A stretch of 64,000 nucleotides of DNA from Eurosta solidaginis. Lineage: Eukaryota; Arthropoda; Insecta; Diptera; Tephritidae. Both the position numbers and the translations under genes were made by a program. Below the pieces are notes generated by a model that ran no database searches, had not been told where the DNA came from, and worked only from the letters and a program-made list of their open reading frames with translations. Positions 55,431-64,000 of this stretch are shown here, one piece after another (position 1 is the first letter of the stretch; each line of letters starts with the position of its first letter). The stretch covers positions 64,762,779 through 64,826,778 of the forward strand of contig NC_090319.1 of NCBI RefSeq assembly GCF_040869045.1, read 5' to 3'.

Positions 55431-58400
55431 TATACTCAGTTGAGCAGAGCTCACAGAGTATATTAACTTTGATTGGATAACGGTTGGTTGTACAGGTATA
55501 AAGGAATCGAGATAGATATAGACTTCCATATATCAAAATCATCAGTATCGAAAAAAAATTTGATTGAGGCATGTCCGTCCGTCCGTCCGTCCGTCCGTCT
55601 GCCCGTTAACACGATAACTTGAGTAAATTTTGAGGTATCTTGATGAAATTTGGAATGTAGATTCCTGGGCACACACCTCAGATCGCCATTTAAAATGAAC
55701 GATATCGGACTATAACCATGCCCACTTTTTCGATATCGAAAATTTCGAAAAACAGAAAAAATGCGATAATTCATTTCCAAAAGCGGCTAAAGTGATGAAA
55801 CTTGGTAGATTGGTTAAAGTTATGATGCAGAATAGAAAATTAGTAAGATTTTGGACAATGGGCGTGGCGCCGCCCACTTTTACAAGAAGGTAATTTAAAA
55901 CTTTTGCAAGCTTTAATTTGGCAGTCGTTGAAGATATCATGATGAAATTTGGCAGGAACGTTACTACTATTACTATATATGTGCTAAATAAAAATTAGCA
56001 AAATTGGATGAAGAACACGCCCACTTTTTAAAAAAAATTTGTTTAAAATTCAAATTTTAACAAAAAATTTAATATCTTTTCTGTATATTAGTAAATTATG
56101 TCAAAATTCAATTCCAGTAATGATATGATGCAACAAATACAAAAATAAAAGAAAATCTCAAAATGGGCGTGGCTCCGCCTATTTTCATTTAGTTTGTCTA
56201 GAATACTTTTAATGCCATAAGTCGAACAAAAATTTACCAAACCTTCTCAAATTTGGTACGGGCATAGATTCTATGATGGTAACTGTTCTCTGTAAAAATG
56301 GGCGAAATCGGTGGAAGCCACGCCCAGTTTTTATACACAGTCCACCGTCTGTCCTTCCGGTCGGCCGTGTACACAATAACTTGAGCAAACATCGATATAT
56401 CTTTACTAAACTTAGCCCACGTACTAATCTGAACTCACTTTATCTCGGTATAAAAAATGGCCGAAATCCGGCCATAACCACGCCCACTTTATCGATATCG
56501 AAAATTACGAAAAATGAAAAAAATGCCATAATTCTATACCAAATACGAAAAAAGGGATGAAACATGGTAACTGGATTGGTTTATTGACGCAAAATATAAC
56601 TTTGGAAAAAACTTTGTAAAATGGGTGTGACACCTACCATATTAAGTAGAAGAAAATGAAAAGTTCTACAAGGCGAAATCAACAGCCCTTGGAATCTTGG
56701 CAGGAATACTGTTAGTGGTATTGCATATATAAATAAATTAGCAGTACCCGACAGATGATTTTCTGGATCACCTGGTCCACATTTTGGTCGATGTCCCGAG
56801 AACGCCTTCACATATACATCTAAAGGCCACTAGCTTTTAAAACCCTCATTAATACCTTTAATTTGATATCCACATCGTACAAACACATTTTAGAGTCACC
56901 CCTGGCCCATCCTAATGGCGATATCTCGAAAAGGCGTCCACCTATAGACCTAATGCCCACTCCCTCTTAAAATGCTCAGTAACACCTTTCGTTTGATACC
57001 CATATCGTACAAACATTCTCGAGTCACCCCTTGCCCACCCTAATGGCGATATCTCGAAAAGGCGTCCACCTATAGACATAATGTCCACTCCCTCTTAAAA
57101 TGCTCAGTAACACCTTTCGTTTGATACCCATATCGTACAAACATTATAGAGTCACCCCTGGCCCACCCTAATGGCGATATCTCGAAAAGGCGTCAACCTA
57201 TAGACCTAATGCCCACTCCCTCTTAAAATGCTCAGTAACACCTTTCGTTTGATACCCATATCGTACAAACATTCTAGAGTCACCCCTGACCCACCCTAAT
57301 GGCGATATCTCGAAAAGGCGTCCACCTATAGACCTAATGCCCACTCCCTCTTAAAATGCTCTGTAACACCTTTCGTTTAATACCCATATCGTACAAACAT
57401 TCCAGAGTCACCCTTGGTCCGCCTTTATGGCGATATCTCGAAAAGGCGTCCACCTATAGAACTAAGGATTACTCCCTTTTAAAATACTCATTACCACCTT
57501 TCATTTGATACCCATATCGTACAAACACATTCTAGAGTCACCCTGGCCCACCCTAATGGCGATATCTCGAAAAGGCGTCCACCTATAGACCTAATGCCCA
57601 CTCCCTCTTAAAATGCTCAGTAACACCTTTCGTTTGATACCCATATCGTACAAACATTCTAGAGTCACCCTTGGTCCACCTTTATGGCGATATCTCGAAA
57701 AGGCGCCCACCTATAGAACTAAGGATTACTCCCTTTTAAAATACTCATTACTACCTTTCATTTGATACCCATATCGTACAAACACATTCTAGAGTCACCC
57801 TGGCCCACCCTAATGGCGATATCTCGAAAAGGCGTCCACCTATAGACCTAATGCCCATTCCTTCTTAAAATGCTCAGTAACACCTTTTGTTTGAAACCCA
57901 TATCGTACAAACATTCTAGAGTCACCCTTGGTCCACCTTTATGGCGATATCTCGTAAAGGCTCCACCTATAGAACTAAGGATTACTCCCTTTTAAAATAC
58001 TCATTACCACCTTTCATTTGATACCCATATCGTACAAACACATTCTAGAGTCACCCCTGGCCCACCCTAATGACGATATCTCGAAAAGGCGTCCACCTAT
58101 AGACCTAATGCCCACTCCCTCTTAAAATGCTCAGTAACACCTTTCGTTTGATACCCATATCGTACAAACATTCTAGAATCAACCCTGGCCCACCCTAATG
58201 GCGATATCTCGAAAAGGCGTCCACCTATAGACCTAATGCCCACTCCCTCTTAAAATGCTCAGTAACACCTTTCGTTTGATACCCATATCGTACAAACATT
58301 CTAGAGTCACCCTTGGTCCACCTTTATGGCGATATCTCGAAAAGGCTCCACCTATAGAACTAAGGATTACTCCCTTTTAAAATACTCATTACCACCTTTC

Positions 58401-59580
58401 ATTTGATACCCACATCGTACAAACACATTCTAGAGTCACCCCTGGCCTACCCTAATTGCGATATCTCGAAAAGGCGTCCACCTATAGACCTAATGCCCAC
58501 CCCTCTTAAAATGCTCAGTAACACCTTTCGTTTGATACCCATATCGTACAAACATTCTAGAGTCACCCCTGGCCCACCCTAATGGCGATATCTCGAAAAG
58601 GCGTCCACCTATAGAGCTAATGCCCACTCCCTCTTAAAATGCTCAGTAACACCTCTCGTTTGATTCCCATATCGTACAAACACATTCTAGAGTCACCCCT
58701 GGCCCACCCTAATGACGATATCTCGAAAAGGCGTCGTCCACCTATAGACCTCATGCCCACTCTCTCTTAAAATGCTCAGTAACACCTTTCGTTTGATACC
58801 CATATCGTACAAACATTCTAGAGTCACCCTTGGTCCACCTTTATGGCGATATCTCGAAAAGGCGTCCACCTATAGAACTAAGGATTACTCCCTTTTAAAA
58901 TACTTATTAGCATCTTTCATTTGATACCCATATCATACAAACACATTCTAGAGTCACCTCTGGCCCACCCTAATGGCGACATTTCGAAAAGGCGTCCACC
59001 TATAGACCTAATGCCCACTCCCTCTTAAAATGCTCAGTAACACTTTTCGTTTGATACCCATATCGTACAAACATTCTAGAGTCACCCCTGGCCCACCCTA
59101 ATGGCGATATCTCAAAAGGCGTCCACCTATAGACCTAATGCCCACTCCCTCTTAAAATGATCAGTAACACCTTTCATTTGATTCCCATATCGTACAAACA
59201 CATTCTAGAGACACCCTTGGTCCACCTTTATGGCGATATCTCGAAACGGCGTTCACCTATAGAACTAAAGCCCATTCCCTTTTAAAATACTCATTACCAC
59301 CTTTCATTTCATACCCATATCGTACAAACAAATTCTAGAGTCAGCCCTGGTCCACCTTTATGGCGATATCCCTAAATGGCGTCCATCTATAGAACTATGG
59401 CCTACTCTCTCTTAAAATACTCTTTAATACTTTCCATTTGATACACATGTCATAAAACCACATTCCAGGGTTACCCTAAGTTCATTTTCCTACATGGTGA
59501 TTTTCCTTATTTTGTTTCCATAGCTCTCAACTGAGTATGTAATGTTCGGTTACACCCGAACTTAGCCTTCCTTTCTTGTT
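55431..59580 (+). mobile_element. Family A DINE-like element, complete, inserted in repeat X
   Basis: Starts tatactcagttgagcagagc and ends with the stem-loop gttcggttacacccgaac and ccttcctttcttgtt. Comparison with the uninterrupted repeat X (15310-15330) shows insertion into a run of T residues with no other change to the flanks. That fits Helentron-type insertion between two T bases. It contains the longest 130-bp-type array in the window. Confidence 0.8.
56830..59440 (+). repeat. Tandem array of 124-132-bp units (about 20 copies)
   Basis: The unit is the reverse complement of the arrays at 1980 and 21960 and reads cacccctggcccaccctaat, ggcgatatctcgaaaagg, cgtccacctatagacctaat, gcccactccctc. 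At least two unit classes alternate: one with acctaatgcccactccctc and one with actaaggattactccctt. The second class appears at about 57470, 57720, 57975, 58365 and 58880, so block amplification also happened here. Confidence 0.85.
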
Positions 59581-59581
59581 T

Positions 59582-59719
59582 TTTGTAATTTTTTTTTAAT
59601 AAAAATATTGTTTCATAAGTTTATTTTTTATACTTATATATTTGACTCTGAGTAGTTCATTTAGTTTAGAAATTTTTTTCTTTTCAATTTTATTTACATA
59701 TTTTTCATAAATTTCTTTA
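59582..59719 (+). repeat. Repeat X, second part of interrupted copy
   Basis: Aligns with 15320-15465 (tttgtaattttttttt, acttatatatttgact, gagtagttcatttagttt) and continues the copy broken at 55430. Confidence 0.8.
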
Positions 59720-59889
59720 TGTCTTCGTTTCGTTTTAGTTTTTAATTGGCTTTTTTAGTTTAAGTTTTTCTGTTTTAAAACGGTTTTATATTTAGCTTGA
59801 CTTGACAGGCTGGCTGGTTGGCACGAATTTTGAAACTTGGAACATAGACGATGACAATGCAATAATGAGAAAAAAACTCCAATAGGTGG

Positions 59890-60650
59890 CGCATGGATCG
59901 AAATATTTCTAAAAATCGCATTTGTGGTCCGATTTGGCTCATATTTGGAACATATAATACTTACAAGAATAGAAAGCGACCTATGAAAAAATCGCCGCTA
60001 GGTGACGCAAGGATCGATATATTCACAAAAATCGTATTTGTGGTCCGATTTGGCTCATATTTGGAACACATAATACATACAAGTATAGAAGCTAGGTGGC
60101 GCATGGATCGAAATATTTCTAAAAATCGCATTTGTGGTCCGATTTGGCTCATATTTGGAACATATAATACTTACAAGAATAGAAAGCGACCTATGAAAAA
60201 ATCGCCCCTACGTGGTGCAAGGATCGATATATTCACAAAAATCGTCTTTGTGGTCCGATTTGGCTCATATTTGGAACACATAATACTTACAAGAATAGAA
60301 AGCGACCTATGAAAAAATCGCCGCTAGGTGACGCAAGGATCGATATGTTCACAAAAATCGTATTTGTGGTCCGATTTGGCTCATATTTGGAACACATAAT
60401 ACATACAAGTATAGAAGCTAGGTGGCGCAAGGATCGAGATATTCACAAAAATCGTGAGTGTGGTGCGATTTGACTCATATTTGGAACACATAATACATAC
60501 AAGAATAGAGAGCGACCTATGAAAAAAGCGCCGCTAGGTGGTGAAAGGATCGATATATTCACAAAAACCGTATTTGTGGTCCGATTTGGCTCATATTTAG
60601 AAGACATAATACATACAAGAATAGAAAGCGACCTATGATGTCCGATTTGG
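59890..60650 (+). repeat. Tandem repeat with alternating 116- and 94-bp units (seven units)
   Basis: The phrase tttgtggtccgatttggctc recurs at about 59921, 60037, 60131, 60247, 60363, 60457 (altered) and 60573. The steps are 116, 94, 116, 116, 94 and 116 bp. The 22-bp difference is presence or absence of the segment gcgacctatgaaaaaatcgc. A frame of 139 codons (59893-60312) is open through the repeat, because 210 bp (116+94) is a multiple of three. I do not consider it a gene. Confidence 0.85.
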
Positions 60651-60866
60651 CTCATATTTGGAACAAATATTACATACAGTCCGGTAGAAATGACATCAAA
60701 ATATATTAGAGTTGGAGGAGGGACAAGCATACGTGGCGCAGAGTCGAGTAAAGTCTTTAGAAGCATTATGTATTGAGGACTTTGATTGTAACAAATTCTC
60801 AGGAAAGAGTCCTTGTAATAATGAGTCACTAAATGGACTAATAGAATGAGAAATAATAGGCAATTA

Positions 60867-60970
60867 AATAAAAGCGTTGGACGCGTCAAATTTCTATTGA
60901 CCAACTGAACCTTAATGAGGTTATGCTACGCCTCGTATTTTTAGAAATTTCACGCGCCCAACGCTTTATT
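60867..60970. repeat. Short inverted repeat of about 28 bp (mini foldback element)
   Basis: Left: aataaaagcgttgg then acgcgtcaaatttct. Right, reversed: aataaagcgttgg then gcgcgtgaaatttct. The whole is about 104 bp and could be a very small non-autonomous element or a hairpin-forming transcript end. Confidence 0.6.
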
Positions 60971-61523
60971 ATCAACGCCCGAAATTGATGAGGAGTGTGA
61001 TGAATAGTACCTAGGACCTACCTACTTATTTTCTAGCTTTTAGTATTGTTATTACTTCATGTAAGTATTGTTTTCAATAAAACCGTTTAACTTAAAAAAA
61101 ATTGTTTATTACTTAATTTTTTTTCGCTTAAAATTTTCTTACGATAAATTTTTTTTTTTTTTTTGTTCTTTCTCAATTTGTGTAGCCTTTTTTATTTGTT
61201 TAGTTTTATTTTTTTTCGCATTTTTTGTTGTATTATTTTTTAACTTTTTTATTACATTATTTTTTCGCAAATGTGATTTTTTTGGTTAAGATATATTTGT
61301 CTTAATTTTTTATTTCATATTTTATTGCTTTTCATTTATATTTTTGTTTTGTTTTCATAAACTTGTTTCTTTGTATTCTTGGATTTTTGTAAGTTGGCGC
61401 CAAAACTTTTCAATACAAAGTTGATTTATTGTTTAAATTTTTTTATTAATATTTTATTTAATTTGCAGGGTTTTTTTAATAAGTTTTTAAAAATTTGTTG
61501 TGTTTATTTTAAATTCTTTTTTT
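60971..61523. other. T-rich non-coding DNA
   Basis: Extreme T-rich composition with long T runs; no gene or structure recognised. Confidence 0.6.
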
Positions 61524-62075
61524 TATACTCAGTTGAGCAGAGCTCACAGAGTATATTAACTTTGATTGGATAACGGTTGGTTGTACAGGTATAAAGGAAT
61601 CGAGATAGATGTAGACTTCCATATATCATAATCGTCAGTATCGAAAAAAAATTCGATTGAGCCATGTCCGTCCGTCCGTCCGTCCGTCTGTCCGTTAACA
61701 CGATAACTGGAGTAAATTTTGAGGTATCTTGATGAAATTTGGCATGTAGGTTCCTGGGCACTCATCTCAGATCGCTATTTAAAATGAATGATATCGGACA
61801 ATAACCACGCCCACTTTTTCGATATCGAAAATTTAGAAAAATCGAAAAAGTGCGATAATTCATTACCAAATACGGATTAAGCGATGAAATTTGGTAAGTT
61901 AGTTGAACATATGACGCAGAATAGAAAAATAGTAAAATTTTGGACAATGGGCTTGGCACCGCCCACTTTTAAAAGAAGGTAATCTAGAAGTTTTGCAAGC
62001 TGTTATTTGGCAGTCGTTGAAGATATCATGATGAAATTTGGCAGGAACGTTACTCCTATTACTATATGTCGACCA
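61524..62075 (+). mobile_element. Family A DINE-like element, 5' part of a head-to-head chimera
   Basis: Starts tatactcagttgagcagagc and aligns with the other copies up to ttactcctattactatatgt, then breaks off. The next segment belongs to the same family in the opposite orientation. Confidence 0.75.
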
Positions 62076-62087
62076 CGCCCACGACCG

Positions 62088-63378
62088 ACGCCTTTTCGAG
62101 ATATCGCCATAAAGGTGGACCAGAGGTAACTCTAGAATTTGTTTGTACGATATGGGTATCAAAATAAAGGTATTAATGAGGGGTTTAAAATGGAGTGGCC
62201 TTCAGTTGTATATTTGAAGACCTTTTCGAGATATCGACCAAAATGTGTCGGGTACCGCTAATTTATTTATGTATGCAATACTACGAACAGTCTTCCTGCC
62301 AAGATTCCAAGGGCTTTTGATTTCGCCCTGCAAAACTTTTTAATTTTCTTCTACTTAATATGGTAGGTGTCACACCCATTTTACAAAGTTTTTTTTTAAA
62401 GTTATATTTTGCGTCAATAGACCAATCCAATTACCATGTTTCATCCCTTTTTTCGTATTTGGTATATTATTATGGCATTTGTTTCATTTTTCGTAATTTT
62501 CGATATCGAAAAAGTGGGCGTGGTCATAGTCGGATTTCGCCCATTTTTAATACCAAGATAAAGTGAGTTCAGATAAGTACGTGAACTAAGTTTAGTAAAG
62601 ATAAATTGATTTTTGCTCAAGTTATCGTGTTATGGGCCGATCGGAAGGACAGACGGTCGACTGTGTCTAAAAACTGGGCGTGCCTTCAACTTATTTCGCC
62701 CATTTTCACAGCAAACAGTCATCGTCATAGAGTCTATGCCCCTACCAAATTTCACAAGGATTGGTTAATTTTTGTTCGACTTATGGCATTAAAAGTATTC
62801 TAGACAAATTAAATGATAAAGGGCGGAGCCACGTTCATTTTGAAATTTTCTTTCATTTTTGTATTTTGTTGCACCCTATCATTACTGGAGTTGAATGTTG
62901 ACATAATTTACTTATATACTGTAAAGATATAAAATTTTTTGTTATAATTTGACTTAAACAATTTTTTTTTAAAAGTGGGCGTGTTCGTCATTCGATTTTG
63001 CTAATTTTTATTTAGCACACATATAGGAATAGAGGTAACGTTCTTGCTAAATTTCATCATGATATCTTCAACGTCTGCCAAATTACGGCTGGCAAAACTT
63101 TCAAATTACCTTCTTTCAAAAGTGGGCGGTGCCACGCCCATTGTCCAAAATTTTACTATTTGTCTATTCTACTTCATAACGTCAACCCACCTATCAAATT
63201 TCATCGCCTTAACCGTCTTTGGTAATGAATTATCGCACTTTTTGGTTTTTTCGAAATTTTCGATATCGAAAAAGTGGGCGTCGTTATAGTCCGATTTCGT
63301 TCATTTTAGATAGCGATCTGAGATGAGTGACCAGGCACCTACATACCAAATTTCATCAAGACACCATAAAACTTACAT
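62088..63378 (-). mobile_element. Family A DINE-like element, reversed part of the chimera
   Basis: Begins in one 130-bp-type unit (gacgccttttcgagatatcg) and continues through tggtaggtgtcacaccc, gggcgtggtcatagtcgg and gtgggcggtgccacgccc to about caagacaccataaaactta. There the 5' end of the element is missing and unrelated sequence starts. It has no 3' hairpin because it starts inside the array. Confidence 0.7.
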
Positions 63379-64000
63379 GGCGACCGTGATCCAGGTAGGT
63401 GGTGGTGCGGAATTTTTCAATAAATCGTGGTAAAAAGTGGCAGTGGGTGAAATGAGAGAAAAAATCAAAATTATAATAAAAATAAACCTAAAACTACGAC
63501 TAAAATATACGGAAGTAATGCAAAATCTATTAAAATAATAAAAATTCTAAAACCTACAATCAAATACAGCGGAAATAATACAACTAACTAAAACTCACAA
63601 ATAAAAAGAAACGGAGGAAATATTAACTCTGAAAAAAAAGAAAATTTTTCGGAAATCGTAACGGCATATAAACCCACGCCACTAAATACCGGCAGAGTAT
63701 TCGCCATTTTACATCCACCACCACCACCAGCGAACATCAACGGCAGTAGCAATGTCAGCACCAGCGAACATAAGCGACATGCATCAACGCCACCAGCGAA
63801 CAACACCAAGCAAGCAAAAGCAGCAGCAGGATTAACACCAGCATCGAGGCAGCAGTGGCAGCACAAAAATAAGTATACACATATGTATATATGTATGTAG
63901 AAAAAAAATTTTTTGGTAAACACATATACGTATGTATGTATACCAAACATAATAATTCCATTAAATGGGGTGATTTCGCTTTGCATACCATATACTTACA
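63379..64000 (+). other. Possible leader of an LTR retrotransposon; A-rich and CAG-rich non-coding DNA
   Basis: tggcgaccgtgatccagg at 63379 resembles the tRNA-Arg-type primer-binding site of 412/mdg1-like elements. It is followed by A-rich, gene-free DNA (63440-63650) and then by ccaccaccaccagcgaac and cagcagcaggattaac repeats. No LTR precedes it in this window, because family A sequence abuts directly. The minus-strand frames here are antisense to low-complexity sequence and are not reported as genes. Confidence 0.35.

Noticed and set aside
59893..60312. 139-codon ORF in the 116/94-bp array as a repeat protein
   Set aside because: The frame is kept only because 210 bp is divisible by three, and no start or family signal supports it.
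63588..63991. Hydrophobic minus-strand frames of 132 and 78 codons
   Set aside because: They are antisense to CAG/CCA-rich low-complexity DNA; the apparent membrane segments are an artefact of composition.

Overview
The window looks like transposon-saturated nuclear DNA of a higher fly. A tephritid (true fruit fly) is the best guess. The evidence is the AT-rich base composition, three families of DINE-1/Helentron-like elements, a tRNA-headed SINE, and gypsy, BEL/Pao, piggyBac, Helitron and non-LTR remnants. That host assignment rests on recognising repeat families from memory and was not checked by a search. I see no rRNA gene, free-standing tRNA gene, CRISPR array or prokaryotic operon.

Layout. 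0-5 kb: two copies of a DINE-like element (family A), one carrying a 130-bp tandem array, then a CTCG-rich inverted-repeat element. 6.1-6.8 kb: a two-exon pseudogene of a Cys-rich protein family I cannot name functionally. 9-14 kb: a TIR element split by a 5'-truncated LINE with a 13-bp target duplication, then a decayed Helitron Rep-helicase. 14-19 kb: a SINE-bearing repeat, a truncated BEL/Pao element and a 330-bp foldback element. 20-27 kb: one decayed LINE on the minus strand, apparently split by a 3.6-kb family A element whose 130-bp array has 520-bp higher-order structure.

26.9-41.2 kb is the most unusual part: a large inverted repeat with arms of about 6.1 and 6.9 kb around a spacer of about 1.2 kb. 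The inner end of the right arm, running into the spacer, holds the only intact host-type gene. It encodes a secreted serine-protease homologue whose catalytic His and Ser positions are replaced. The left arm holds a frameshifted mirror copy. Upstream of each copy are tandem units of about 601 bp that repeat the promoter with its TATA box but no gene: three TATA boxes on the right and two on the left. The rest of each arm is DINE-like elements (families B and C) and a small LINE tail.

42.4-50.4 kb: a piggyBac-type element with TTAA ends and a broken transposase; a young gypsy-type element (671-bp LTRs that read as identical, ATAT duplication) whose single 734-codon ORF runs from Gag and protease straight into an integrase C-terminus with no reverse transcriptase; and a second LTR-like pair enclosing a polyglutamine ORF and AT-rich DNA. 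51-64 kb: more family A elements, a SINE with target duplication, two small TIR elements, a family A insertion whose empty site is preserved in the paralogous repeat at 15 kb, a 116/94-bp tandem repeat, a head-to-head family A chimera and an AT-rich end.

No pathway or operon can be assembled here. The genes of interest are the protease homologue and its duplicated promoters, and the gypsy-type ORF. Everything else is mobile-element biology and its decay.
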